Source: Calliopum simillimum
Lineage: Eukaryota; Arthropoda; Insecta; Diptera; Lauxaniidae
NCBI GenBank assembly: GCA_951812925.1
Contig: OX638372.1
Span: forward strand, 73,053,407 to 73,117,406
DNA length: 64,000 bases
Reading direction: 5' to 3'
Shown here: one piece after another, positions 21,156-32,350 of the stretch
Layout of the letters: every line of letters begins with the position of its first letter
Position numbering within the stretch: position 1 is the first letter of the stretch
The notes under the pieces: generated by a model
Told to the model about the DNA's origin: nothing
Database searches by the model: none
Seen by the model: the letters and a program-made list of their open reading frames with translations, nothing else
Translations under genes and position numbers: made by a program

Positions 21156-21945
21156 CATTAACCAATTACCTCCGTTCCAGAACGAAACAAAAGTTAACTT
21201 TTGTTACCTTTTGTTGCCTAAAGTTGACTAATTCTTGTCCCGTATTCAAAATTTAGTCAAATGAGAGCGAAAAAAACATGGCTGATCATTTCCCCTCGAA
21301 ACAAAAATAACCACATTTTACCCAAAGAATTTCTTTTGATGAATGGATACAATCCAACACGGCAGCGGTTCAACTATTATTTTAGCAGTGGAACGTCTAG
21401 CGGAGCTGGTGTAAAGTGAAGGATTGTAAGTCGGTTGCATTCCAACAAGTTTTCAAGCGCGGCAACTTATCGTAGAACACCACCTAGCTTAGATCCAGTA
21501 ATTCGATTTTAGATGTAGCCATTGACGGCGTCGACAAAGACTATGGTTCTAATCAAAGGTGGTGGTGGTTGCTTGCTACAAGATAGCGGCCTCATGAATA
21601 ATATATGTAAAAAGGGCGTATCAATTCAGGTTGTCAAACTGAGTTCTCGCTCAAAGCTTTGGTGGGAAGTTGCAGTTGCGAATGGCACATGCAAAATTGG
21701 ATTCATGTTTTAGAGATAATGGACATTTTATTTAGTATTGGATTTTTGTAATGAATAAATAAAATTCTATTGGGCAAATCAATAAGTTGCGAAGTTAATT
21801 GCTAAAAATAAAAATATTTTTAAAACAAAATTATTATGCTTTTGTTTATTGTATTTTTGTTTTTGACAGTTAAAATTTTAACGATTAAACCAAAAATTTA
21901 TCTAAAAAACTTCTGGAACGGAGCTAGTATGACCCAGTTTTTGGG
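21156..21945. repeat. Possible unidentified transposon with short TIRs
   Basis: CTCCGTTCCAGAA at about 21170 is mirrored by TTCTGGAACGGAG at about 21909. The 13-bp match is perfect but I see no clear target duplication. The interior has no recognised protein; a 63-codon frame at 21522-21713 is unassigned. Kept as a weak candidate. Confidence 0.3.
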
Positions 21946-23300
21946 AAAAAAAAGTGGTCAAAAAGACCCATAAAAACTGGATATAATGGGTGAATGTATT
22001 TCAAGAAGATGTTCTTTGTGTGATTCCGTCATGATCTTGGGATAACGAGTTTTATTCAAAATGTAGTTTTAAAGTTTTAAATTGGGGTGAAATTTCGAAA
22101 ATACGTTTTGTTTTGGGGATTGTAGCTAAAAAGCAATATATGGTAAGTTTGACTTTGTATTTTTATTGTATGGCTCAAAATCACCAAGGTGCCAAATCTT
22201 AAAATTGATTTTATAGCGAAATAAATCACAAGCAATTATCATGGCAAGTAGCTTATATTGTCGCAAAATCTATGTTTTATCAACCACAGAATTCATTATT
22301 TTTTGTGTTATATTGCTTTTCATCAGAGATTTCACCAAAAATAGCCATTTCGGGAACGTTTTTAAAAAGCTCATGAAATGGCCAAAAAATACTTATGTAC
22401 AATATGATTTTTTTTTTGCTTAATATAATGGCAAAGTATATACTTACCAATAATGCATTAAAAAATAAATAAAAAAATAATGCAAGCAAAATTCTTCTGA
22501 AGTAAAATGCATAATAATCTAAAAAAGCTCTTTTTTTAAGTTTGAAATTTAGGATACATTTAAAACTATTTTAATGACTTTTATATTAAGGGGATTTCTT
22601 TAAACATGTAAAAGCCTCGAAAAGCACTTAAACCTTGAAAACTTTCGAGTCTCGTAAGCAAAATTAAAATTGAATTTGAGTTGAGAATTTTTCAAATTAT
22701 ATGACAGTCAATACGTTGCTTACACGTTTTCAGACATGTGTATTAAAGAAAACCCTTATTAAAACTTTTTGAACATGCATAGAACTAAGGCTTTTGAATG
22801 TGACTACGGTTTTTTTAGGGAAGATATCTAAAATTGCATGGGTTAAACCTTGTTTAAGTAACGCTCCCGGAAAGGATATAGGGACATGAAATTATTTAAT
22901 TGCTTTGCTTTATTATGCAAAGTATTCTAATCTTGAGGTGCATTTGAGCAAAGTAGCACATAGTTAGTTATTGAAAAACTGTAAATCGCCATTCCGGCAA
23001 ATCCATCGTCATTTCGGGAACGTTTCATCATATCATATAAACGTTCGCGGAATTAATATTCCCGAAATGACGATTTCAACTGAAAAGCGCTTTATTCTTA
23101 CAGTTATAATTTGAGTTGTGGTTTGATCTGGGAACAGACGCTTTTTGGGTTCAAGGGTACGCAGGGTCGTTACTCCCGTCATATTTTTTTCTTTTAGAAA
23201 AAGATGCTCTTGCGGGCGAAACAAAATTATGAAATTAGCTCAGAAGACAAAATTTTAGGGTTTAATTTTATCGGCGTGGTACGGCCCAATGTAAATTCCA
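21946..23300. other. Unassigned AT-rich intron DNA
   Basis: No gene recognised. CGTCATTTCGGGAA at 23008 and its mirror TTCCCGAAATGACG at 23059 form a small inverted repeat, and a related CCATTTCGGGAACGTTT lies near 22345. These may mark the end region of the degenerate gypsy element on the right. Confidence 0.35.
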
Positions 23301-23599
23301 TTTAAATCTTCCAATTCATAATGAATTTCCGGTTAAATTTATAGATGATGTCTTTTTAAAATTACTTTGCCTAACATTCTCTCTAGAAAACCTCCTGTCC
23401 AATACGATAATCAACAGGTTTAGATCGAGTATTATAAGTTTTGGTCGCTTTTTCATGTGCGATTTCCAAGTTTTTTCGAATTTTGTCGCGCATTCTATTA
23501 AGGCGATCAAAATTATGCTCGATCTCAATATCATCGTATTTTAAGCAGTTAAGCTTCTGAAGAATTGCATAAGAGGAAGCGTGCTGTCCAAAGACAGCG

Positions 23600-24250
23600 A
23601 ATTATGGTGAGCATTTTATTGCCGAGTGGTAATCGCTGCATAAAACTGACAGTATTTGTGGAATATATCTGTCCCAATTGCAATGATCACTTCGAACCTC
23701 AAAAAAGATTTGTAATTTGGAAAGGATTTCACGATTAGCCCACTCGGACGCATTCGCCTGGGGAGAATAAAAACCAGTTTTAATATGGCTAATGCCATAT
23801 CCGGAAAAAAATTGCTACAAATGTTTTTACGCCTTTTGCCATAGATGGGCAAAAATATTTTTGACGAACCCTGGCAAAAGTTTTAGCAAATCCGCCGTGA
23901 CAACTGGTAACTGATTCATTAGCAAATTTAATAGCTTCTGTGGCCAAACTTTACGGTAACCATAACTTCCATAAATCATCTTCTTCATTGTCTGAACCTT
24001 GCCTTAATTTAACGCGCTTAAACACTAAACCTTCGTTCGGGCTAACGCATAAATCAGGTAACGAAGTATCATTTTCAGTGATGGTCTTACGAAGATACTT
24101 GGTATTCAATGTTGTCAAAATCTGACAAAAAATGGTCAATATCAGGTATAAGATTTTCTGTGCAAATTTCGTCCACGTCAAAACGCGATAAAGCGTCTGG
24201 AACTACGTTTAAAGCTCCTATTCGATGCTCTATTTTAAAATCGAAGCATT
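23600..24250 (-). pseudogene. pol: Degenerate Ty3/gypsy integrase
   Basis: On the minus strand, one frame at about 23630-23790 reads FSPQANASEWANREILSKLQ and then a DHCNWDRYIPQIL block. This is the conserved C-terminal part of the gypsy integrase core, where the catalytic Glu lies in ANASE. Upstream frames are broken by several stops and shifts. It continues the pol relic to the right in the same orientation. Confidence 0.65.
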
Positions 24251-24391
24251 GGAGTGCCAAACTCTAGCGCGCCAGACGATTATTTAAATCCTTTTGGGTC
24301 ATAAGCTACTTGAATGGTCAGTTATGATTCGAAGAGGCAAACCGCTGCCATGCATTCAAGCTCCGTAACTTTGTTATTACGTTGGGCTTTG

Positions 24392-24616
24392 TTAAGCTTT
24401 TGTGAAACATAAGCAATGGGGGTGTTCTTTACCTTCGTCATCGCATTGAAGAAGCAAACCACCGACACCAACGTGTGATGCATCACACTGAATTATAAAA
24501 TCACGAGTAAAATCTGGCTGGGCCAGGACAGGAGCTAAAGAAAGCGCAATTTTTATATTTTCAAGAGATTCAATGGCTTCATTGGTTAGTTGAAAACGAC
24601 CAGCCTTTTTGCGCAA
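24392..24616 (-). pseudogene. pol: Degenerate Ty3/gypsy RNase H region
   Basis: The frame reads KAGRFQLTNEAIESLENIK, ALSLAPVLAQPDFTRDFIIQ, CDASHVGVGGLLLQ. This matches the junction between the reverse transcriptase thumb and RNase H of gypsy elements, with the first catalytic Asp in CDAS. The frame breaks on both sides. Confidence 0.75.
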
Positions 24617-24799
24617 ACAATCTGTCGAAGGACTAGCTAGCTAAGCTAGCAAAATTATTAATGAAAGAACGGTACCAATTCGCCATGCTTAAAAAACGTC
24701 TTACTTGTCGAGGAAATTTTGAGCAAAGGGATCTCTTCGATGGCTTAAACCTTTTCGGGGTCCACCTTCAGAAAATCATGACCTATGCGATAGCCTAAA

Positions 24800-25180
24800 T
24801 ATTTATTTCTCTCTGGCAAAATTTGCTTTTAGCTACGTTTATGGTCAAATTGACGTCTTTTAAACATTTGGCTACATCGCTCAACAATTGCATGTAGGTG
24901 TCAAAATCTTCGGAACAAACCAGTTAATCGTCTAAGTAGATGAATACATTTTCGCGGAACTTCGAGGGGATAACTTTATCCATCAGACGGCTCATTGTCT
25001 GAGGTCCATTACAAAGCCCAAAGGGCATTACTTTGCAATGATACAGGGGTCTCCCTGGAATAACAAATCAATTTTCTCCTTTGAAGAATCCGATAATTTT
25101 ATTTACAGAAAACCATCTTTAAGATCGGTTCCACTTATGAAATAAATATCTTTCAATCTACTTAGCAACCCATTTACAGC
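24800..25180 (-). pseudogene. pol: Degenerate gypsy RT, catalytic half
   Basis: The minus strand reads CKVMPFGLCNGPQTMSRLMD, then VFIYLDD followed by a stop codon and LVCSEDFDTY, then NLTINVAKSKFC. The YLDD catalytic box is visible with a nonsense codon beside it. The upstream half of the domain lies beyond the Tc1-derived insertion, near 27690-27900, so the insertion split the RT after it had become part of this locus. Confidence 0.75.
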
Positions 25181-25471
25181 TATGGAAAAAGAAATAGCAC
25201 GATTGAGTTTATTTTAACAAAAATTAATTTTATTTAGCAAGTCGAATGGATAAGTTTGGATTATTGAAGTAAAAAATTAATTTGGAGTTCATAGGCTTAA
25301 AAAAACCACTAACTTAAAATATTTCCTTCATTTAGCTCTGTTAAAGCAATTTAAGCGTTTGAAGATGTAGAAATACCTGGAAAAAGAAATAGCACACTTG
25401 TAAAGTCTTGTGGAAAAGGAAAGCAACCATATTGAATAACCTGCTTAAAACAACTTGTAATTACCTATAAC

Positions 25472-26373
25472 CAGGTAATGATGCCCTTAAAAACATCGAA
25501 AAATTACAAAACAAAATGACAGAATGCCCTTAAAAACCTATACAAATTAAAAAATGCCCAAAAAAAAAATTAAATCAGTGCATATTTTTAGTTTTTTCTA
25601 ATAAAAAAATTTATTAATTTGCGTTCCAATAAATTGCAACGTAAATTTTTAAATTTTTAAAACTACACGACCTTCTACTCTCAGTTAAAATGTTGCTGTA
25701 CAGTGTACACCGAAAAATTTCTTTCTACTTTTGCACTGACGAGATGGGCATATTTAAAAGAAAGAATTAGATTTTAGGTGCCTATTTGCAAAAATGTTGC
25801 CATTTTATAATTCAGCAATATGACACAAACTTTTATACCCAGAATTTTTATCCAGCACGTAAATAAATTTTCTATAAACACTCCCACCACCATTAACGCG
25901 TTAAGCTTTTCTTTTATACTTTTAATCAAATCAATTCCATTTCCCAAAGACAATGATGTTGACTACAAAGATTATATTCCTTTTTTTATCTCTGGAAAAA
26001 TTTTGTTGAGCATCTCTAGCTGCTTTGGCATCAAAACTTTCAAATGTATCTACGATTTTTTTACTGTTTCGAAAAACAAAGATGCAACGCTTTTCAATTT
26101 AAAACTTATTGTAGAAAAGTGACAAAAATATAAAAATCCACTAAAATGCCTAAAAAACTAAAAATAAACATAAAAAACCACTTAAATGCCTAAAAAGAAT
26201 GCCGTATACTATGGAAAATGACCTAAAATCCAAAAATGGCTAAAAAAGGCAAAAAAAATGCCATAAAAACTTTTAGCTTTGAAACGTAGGGATCATGAAC
26301 GTTTTTGTGTGTTATCAGAAAACGTCTGTGTAAGAGCAGAAAAAGATGACATTTCATCGAAATCCGAGCCTTG
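25472..26373. mobile_element. 0.9-kb hAT-like insertion in left arm
   Basis: Interrupts the left arm between CCTATAAC (25464-25471) and CTTATAAC (26374-26381), an 8-bp duplication with one mismatch. The mirror arm shows the uninterrupted sequence. Subterminal repeats of AATGCCYWAAAAA are present near both ends (about 25489, 25523, 25553, 26143, 26184, 26268), common in hAT-type elements. Terminal repeats are weak and no transposase is present, so the assignment is tentative. Confidence 0.5.
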
Positions 26374-26399
26374 CTTATAACGTTAGTATTTTGTGGTGT

Positions 26400-26990
26400 G
26401 GCCAATTTTTTTTTATTGTTCCGCGACATCTAAGAGGCAAGCCCTCCAAAAGTTTTTCGCATCTGCTCTTTGAAATGGAATACCAAGCTTCTTGAATTCT
26501 TGCCCAAAGTTCTTCCAAATTATTATAGTTTTTCTATCCAATAATATTTTTCACGTAATTCCATAGGTTCTCTATTGGGTTTAGATCAGGTCTTTGAGCT
26601 GGCCAGTCCAAAACATATATTTTTTCAGCCCCTACCAAGTTTTTTCCTAGTATAGCTGAATGCTTTGGATCATTATCCTGTATAAAGATCCAATTAACTG
26701 GCATGGAATCATATAAAAATGGCTCCATCGTATTCCGGAGCAAGCTAAAGTATCCGAATTGGTCTAATTTGCTATCAATTTTGACCAATTGTCCCACTCC
26801 ATGCCAAGAAAATGCGCTGCATATCATGACACAACTTCCACCGTGCTAAACGCTTTTAGTGGTGTACTTTGAGTTGAACTCTTAGCACTTTGGGCGATGT
26901 AAAAATTTTTTCCCAACAGGTCGAATGCGACTAATTTTAGTTTCATCGCTCCAAATGCCAAGAATTCGACCAAAAATACAAAAGCTTTAA
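26400..26990 (-). pseudogene. Tc1 transposase C-terminal half, minus copy
   Basis: Reads GIWSDETKI (first catalytic Asp, near 26950), then HGGSCVMICSAFSWHGVGQL, WIFIQDNDPKHSA (second Asp) and WPAQRPDLNPIENLWNYVKN (Glu). Residue spacing D-34-E is as expected for Tc1. The typical end RCREQ..GHTTKY is recognisable past a stop near 26534. Stops and shifts at 26824 break it. It begins abruptly at the centre of symmetry, with no helix-turn-helix domain. Confidence 0.8.
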
Positions 26991-26994
26991 GTCC

Positions 26995-27430
26995 GGTGGA
27001 GGTATTTTCTTGGCATGGAGTGGGACCATTAGTCAAAATTGATGGCACATTAGGCCAATGCGGATACGATGGAGCCATTATCATTTGATTCCATGTCAGT
27101 TAATTGGATTTTTATGCAGGATAATGATCCAAGGCATTCAGCTAAATTAGTGAAAAACTGGGTTGGGGCTGAAAAAATCCATGTTTTGGACTGGCCAGCT
27201 CAAAGACCAGATCTAAACCCTATAGAGAACCTTCGGAATTATGTGAAAAATATTATTGGGTAGAAAAACTATAAAAATTTGGAAGAATTTTGGGCAAGAA
27301 TTCAGAAGCTTGGTATTCCAGTCCAAAGAGCAGATGCCAAAAACTTGTGGAGGACTTGCCTGTTAGATGTCGCGAAACAATCAATAATCGTGAACACACC
27401 ACAAAATACTAACGTTATAAGAAATTTCAA
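26995..27430 (+). pseudogene. Tc1 transposase C-terminal half, plus copy
   Basis: Mirror copy of 26400-26990, diverged by roughly one base in ten. It reads FSWHGVGP-like and INWIFMQDNDPRHSA-like blocks, then DWPAQRPDLNPIENLRNYVKN to a TAG at 27261. It lacks about 20 nt present in the minus copy and lacks the first catalytic Asp block. Confidence 0.8.
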
Positions 27431-27689
27431 GTTATTTTAAGCAGGTTATTCAATATCGTTACTTCCCAAGTGTGCTATTTCTTTTTCCAGGTGTTTCTGC
27501 ATCTTCAAACGCTTAAATGGCTTTAACAGAGCTAAATGAAGGAAAATATTTTAAGTTTGTGGTTTTTTTAGGCCTATGAATTCCAAATTAATTTTTTACT
27601 ACAATAATCCAAACATATTCATTCAACATACTAAATAAAATATATTTTTGTTAAAATAAACTCAATCGTGCTATTTCTTTTTCCATAGC

Positions 27690-28159
27690 TATATATGGGG
27701 TAGCGGATAAGAACTCTTTTTAGTTAAGGCATTAAGTTTACGCTAATCAATGCACAGCCTCACTTTTGCCGGTTTGCAAACCAAGACGACAGGACTGCAC
27801 CATGGTGAATTCGACTCCTCTATCACTCCCATATTGAATAATCTATCGACTTCTTGATATGCTTCTTCTTGTCTTGGAGGTGAAAGAAGAAAATGTTTCG
27901 ATTTCACAGCTACTGCCTCCGCTGCGTCTATATGGTGTTATAATAAATTTGTACAACCAAGTCCAAGTTTTTCGAAAGAAGGAAACGTTGAAATAACTTT
28001 TTCAAGCGAAAACTTCTGTTCGGCAGTCAAAACATGAAAATCAGGTGTTTCTAACGAATCTTCACTGATACTCAATGAATTCATTTGTGGAAAAATATCT
28101 GAAGCAATAGCAAATGCTCGGAAAAAATCAACTTCGAAATACGCTTCTTGCACCATCAC
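27690..28159 (-). pseudogene. pol: Degenerate gypsy RT, N-terminal half
   Basis: The minus strand reads ..LGCTNLL, ..VIEESNSPWCSPVVLVCKP and KVRLCID..RKLNALTKKSSYPLPHI, the entry of a gypsy RT domain. It then meets the Tc1-derived palindrome. It continues into TDLKDGF and CKVMPFGL on the other side (about 25140-25030), showing a single interrupted gene. Confidence 0.72.
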
Positions 28160-28374
28160 TGAGCAATATAAAAATTTATTGTTCTAGTGATATTCTTAAA
28201 AATGACAGGTAGTTCACAGTAACTAATTATATTTTGTTTATTTCCAGCCGCAGTAGATAGTGACGACTTAAAATTAAGAAATGTTATGTTTTGGAAAAAA
28301 ACGTGGCAATATTTTCCTAAAACGGAGACACTAGCTCTTGAGTCAAGAAGGCCAATCAAAAATACGTCAAACAC
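28156..28374 (-). pseudogene. pol: Degenerate gypsy aspartic protease
   Basis: The frame reads VFLIGLLDSRASVSVLGKYC, where the retropepsin signature LIDSGAS has become LLDSRAS. It continues to VFFQNITF.. and is followed by the RT region in the same orientation. Loss of the conserved Gly after Ser and the frame breaks show it is inactive. A region with the remains of a zinc-knuckle-like sequence (28560-28640) probably marks the end of gag. Confidence 0.7.
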
Positions 28375-28559
28375 TTTGACTTTAACAAAAGGCCGATCGT
28401 CGCTACTTGTGGAGAGCCAAGGTGGATTCTACTATTTTTCTAAAATTTTTGCGTTTTTTATATCGCAACCTGCACTTTTTAAGCCTATTAATTTTCTTTA
28501 TAGAGCAAACTTCATTGTTAAAAATTTTGGTACTAACGGTTTCATAATTATTTAACGAT

Positions 28560-28900
28560 TGTGAAAGTCAGAGTAAATAGTGTCTGTTTGACACGCAAAG
28601 TCACGGGCAGAACGACCCAGAACTTTAAAAAAATTTTCCATTTTTGAAAATTACAGATCTAACTTCACATGAGTTTATGTGATTGATTATATAAATGAAT
28701 GAATGAAAATAAACTTGTATCGGAAACCTTCTACTGAACTTTATGGGCAATCTCCGAAACATGAACCAAAACATGCCTTTTTTTGTCCCCACCTATTTTT
28801 TTATTCTTGAAGGTATAGAATATGATGAACCTCTGGAACATTTTTGAAAAATTAACGTAAACTTTTAGGGTTGCCATATGTTTCGCTTAAACAATATATT
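28560..28900. other. Probable gag remnant and unassigned DNA
   Basis: The minus strand near 28570-28650 reads KVLGRSARDFACQTD, which could be a ruined Cys/His region at the gag-pol border. Beyond that no coding is seen. Confidence 0.3.
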
Positions 28901-28904
28901 TAAT

Positions 28905-29715
28905 AAATTAAAACAAAATTTTAGTCTCAAAATGCTTAAACAAACTTTAGAAAAATGCAACATAAATTTTTAGGGTTGCCAAATGGTTGCTTTCGAAAAT
29001 TTATTTTAAATCTTAATTTTTTTACGTTCGCCATTATAATTGCACACTAATAAATAATAGTTTCAAGTGCTGAACACATTCGGTGCGAGCTGCGAGTGAA
29101 ACCCGACCGAGATAGCACCACTTTCTCAATATGTTAGAGTAAGATGTAAAATTAAGCTTTTATCAAACGTCATTTATAAAAGTTCTCGCAGTGCGATAGA
29201 ATTGATTCTATTTTTCTTGCGATTTTTAAAAAAAAAGAAGACAAGACAAAACACAAAAATTTAAATAAATTGTTTTCGATTGAATTTTTTAATTTTAATT
29301 TGAAGTTTAAATAATTTGGAAAACAAATGCGTTTTTTTCGATTTCATTTGTTTTCAATTTCCATAAACAAAATTTTATCGCAACGAGTTGATTGGGTTTT
29401 CATGCACGAGAAAAAGCTCAAAAAATCTTTTAAGCAAAAGCTATTTTCTCTCGCACTCGTAGCTCGCACCGAATGTGTTCAGGGCTTAAATCGTTAAAAA
29501 ATTTTCGACGCTTGAATTGTTAAAAACTCATCGAACCGAAATTTGGTTTAAGCAAAACTAACAAAAAAAAAAAACCGGGTGACAACCCTGAATTTTTTTT
29601 TAAAATTTTGAAAATAACCAGGTGGCAACCCTAAAAATTTATGTTGTATTTTTAAAAGTTTTTTTAAGCGTCTTGAGACTAAATTAAAATTTATATTTCT
29701 TAATAAAATTAAAAG
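28905..29715. mobile_element. Fold-back element with a MITE inserted in it
   Basis: 28905-28981 (AAAACAAAATTTTAGTCTCA .. GCAACATAAATTTTTAGGG) is mirrored by 29627-29715 (CCCTAAAAATTTATGTTG .. TGAGACTAAATT). The motif AGGGTTGCC occurs repeatedly near the inner sides. The middle is occupied by MITE copy 1 (29066-29486). No coding capacity. Confidence 0.65.
29066..29486. mobile_element. MITE family A, copy 1
   Basis: The ends AGTGCTGAACACATTCGG and CCGAATGTGTTCAGGGCT, with the subterminal mirror GCTGCGAGTG / CACTCGTAGC. 421 bp. Flanking trinucleotides are TCA and TAA, an imperfect 3-bp duplication. The interior carries TCTCGCAGTGCGATAGAATT and AT-rich runs shared with two other copies. No coding capacity. 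Confidence 0.85.
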
Positions 29716-29898
29716 GTTATTACTACTATAGGCCTGCCTACTTCTACTCAGTGATTGCGATTGTGAACGCCAACTACTGGCTTGACAGGTGCGGTTCTTG
29801 GTTGCAATCGATCCAAGCCTTCCAAAGGGTTAAAGATAAATAAATTTATCTTTTTAATTACTATTTGTACTGTTTTCTCATGCCCTATCCAAAATCAA

Positions 29899-31398
29899 CA
29901 CGGCGTGCTTGAACCAAGTTTAAATAAAAGTTTCTTGCATATGAGTTTTTTGACTGAATTATGTTACGTAATAACTGCACGAATCAAATGATCCCAAAAT
30001 TAAAAAAATCGAATTGGCCCTTTTTGAAATAAGGCTGCCTTAAGCAATAACTATAAAAAGTTAATACAACACAAAATTAAAAATATTTTTAACATTTTGC
30101 AAACCATTTTTCTAAACTAATTTGAGGTCGCTGAACACGAAAAACGCATTTTTTTTTTTTTTTTTCCTTGGGGTCGTTCCCAAGTTATTCGACAATTTAT
30201 AATTTCGAGGTTATAGCTTCATATACATCAATATATTTCTATGACGCTATGTCCGATAAATTTTATTTTTCCACGCTTATAAAGAGTGATTAATGGCGCT
30301 TCTAACAAGTATACCAATAACTATGCTCCAAACAAAATTGACTGAGTTAAAGCAGGAAAAAGCTTGACATTTCAAAAATTTTTAAAATTTTTTCACATCA
30401 ACTTCAAATGAAACACTTTGTTTTTGGCACATATTTTTTTTAAATAAATATTTTAAGAAATGTTATTTATTGGCGCATATAATTGCAAACATTTTAAGCC
30501 TATGTTGAGCAAAATCGAATGAAATTTCCAAAAGATATACAGGCTTTAGTGCAATAAGGAAGATGTGAGAATTTTCGAAATATTCGGCCTGAGTCAACAG
30601 ATCCAATTTTTCAGCCTCCAAATAGGACACCCTACACTTATTGAACACTTTAAAGACGATTTAAGTAACTTCTTATCATTCTCTGTAGAAGAACATTGCG
30701 GATTGTATCAAAAATATTAATTTTTGAAAGAAATCGAAATTTCCCTATTGCACTAAAACCTTAATATCTTTTGGAAATTTCATTCGATTTTGCTCAACAT
30801 AGACTTAAAATGTTTGCAATTATATGCGCCATTAAATAACATTTCTAAAAATAATTATTTAAAAAAAAATATGTGCCAAAAACAAAGTGTTTCATTTGAA
30901 GTTGATGTGAAAAATTTAAAAAATTTTTGAAATATCAAGCTTTTACCTGTTTTAACTCAGTCAATTTTGTTTGGAGCATAGTTATTGGTATACTTGTTAG
31001 AAGCGCCATTAATCACTCTTTGTAAGCGTGGAAAAATAAAATTTATCGGACATGGCGTCATAGAAATATATTGATGTATATGAAGCTATAACCTCGAAAT
31101 TATAAATTGTCGAATAACTTGGGAACGACCCCAAGGAAAAAAAATAAATGCGTTTTTCGTGTTCAGCGACCTCAAATTAGTTTAGAAAAATGGTTTGCAA
31201 AATGTTACAAATATTTTTAATTTTGTGTTGTATTAACTTTTTATAGTTATTGCTTAAGGCAGCCTTATTTCAAAAAGGGCCCATTCGATTTTTTTAATTT
31301 TGGGATCATTTGATTCGTGCAGTTATTACGTAACATAATTCAGTCAAAAAACTCATATGCAAGAAACTTTTATTTAAACTTGGTTCAAGCACGCCGTG
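29899..31398. mobile_element. 1.5-kb near-perfect palindrome with 4-bp TSD
   Basis: Arms of about 655 bp (29899-30557 and 30743-31398) are almost identical in mirror image, with only scattered substitutions, and enclose a 185-bp loop. The ends are CACGGCGTGCTTGAACC and GGTTCAAGCACGCCGTG. They are flanked by TCAA on both sides (29895-29898; 31399-31402). No open frame exceeds about 60 codons. The symmetry and target duplication point to a young fold-back transposon. Transcribed as part of the intron it would form a hairpin of about 650 bp. Confidence 0.9.
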
Positions 31399-31512
31399 TC
31401 AATGCAGGAACAGGTGCAAGTGAAACAGTTAGTTGAAATTTCATAAGATAGAGCAGAGCAGAAAATTCTATTTCACCGCTGCAGGATTTGAGAAAAACAG
31501 TAGAGAGTAAAA

Positions 31513-32350
31513 ACTAGTAAGGGTGTAAAATTTGGCCTGGCCAAACATTAAATACCCTACACTGCAGTATTTTTCAAATTTTGCTCATATGGGAGGTGCT
31601 ACGCCCTCTTGTCCGAGTTCACCCAGTTTTTGTTCAGATCTTGCATTTATAGTTTTTAGTGTCTGAGTAAAAAACTTTTTCAGTAAAGCGTTTTGAAGCT
31701 TTTGCTTATATAGGAGGTGCCACGCCCTCTTTTCCGAGTTCGTCTAGTTTTAGCTTAGAGCGTGCACTTATAGTATTTAGTATTTGAGTGAAGTTTGGTT
31801 CGATTATCTAAAAAAACTCTTTCAGTATAGCATTTTGAAACTTTTGCTTATGCGGGAGGTGCCACGCCCCCTTGTCCGATTTCACCCAATTTTTGTTGAT
31901 AGCTTTAATTTATGATTCTTAGTGTCTAAGTCAAATTTGGTTCGAATATCTCAAAAAACGCTTTCAGTATAGGGTTTTTAAGCATTTTCTTATATGAGAC
32001 GTGCCACGCCCTTTTTTCCGAATTCGCTCAGTTTTTTCTCAGAGCTTGCGCTTACAATTTTTAGAATTTATGCGTATTTTGGTTGCATTGTCGTCAAAAA
32101 TACTCTTAAAATTGCTCATTTTCAATCCCCCGAGCTAACTTTGGTGACGAAAGCAGTGTAACAAATTTCATTGAATTATCATGCTCAGTTTTCCCAAAAA
32201 GTGTATTTCAACACACAGCCAGCCACCCAGCCAGCCAGACAGACGGACATGGCTGATCAAGAATATATATACTTTTCTATATCTGCTACGCCTCCTTCTC
32301 TGCGTTACAAACGGAAGGACAAAGTGAATATACCCTGAGTGTAGGGTATA
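31513..32350 (+). repeat. Dispersed fly repeat, tandem unit 1
   Basis: Begins ACTAGTAAGGGTG followed by TTTGGCCTGGCCAAACATTA and ends with GAATATACCCTGAGTGTAGG GTATA. Internally about four subunits of 120-150 bp carry GGAGGTGCCACGCCCTCTTG. Near the end are CAGCCAGCCAGACAGACGGA and GATCAAGAATATATATAC, phrases common in dispersed fly repeats. No gene. Confidence 0.8.

Larger units (their letters stand above)
25183..27685. mobile_element. Palindromic Tc1 derivative: two 3' halves, mirrored
   Basis: The ends are TGGAAAAAGAAATAGCAC and its mirror, flanked by TA (25181-25182; 27686-27687). The element consists of two inverted copies of the C-terminal half of a Tc1-type transposase gene, each followed by its own terminal sequence. 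The 5' sides of both halves meet near 26995. Both copies lack the N-terminal DNA-binding half. Apart from a 0.9-kb insertion in the left arm the length is about 1.6 kb, the size of one normal Tc1 element. It sits inside the RT region of the degenerate gypsy element. Confidence 0.85.
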
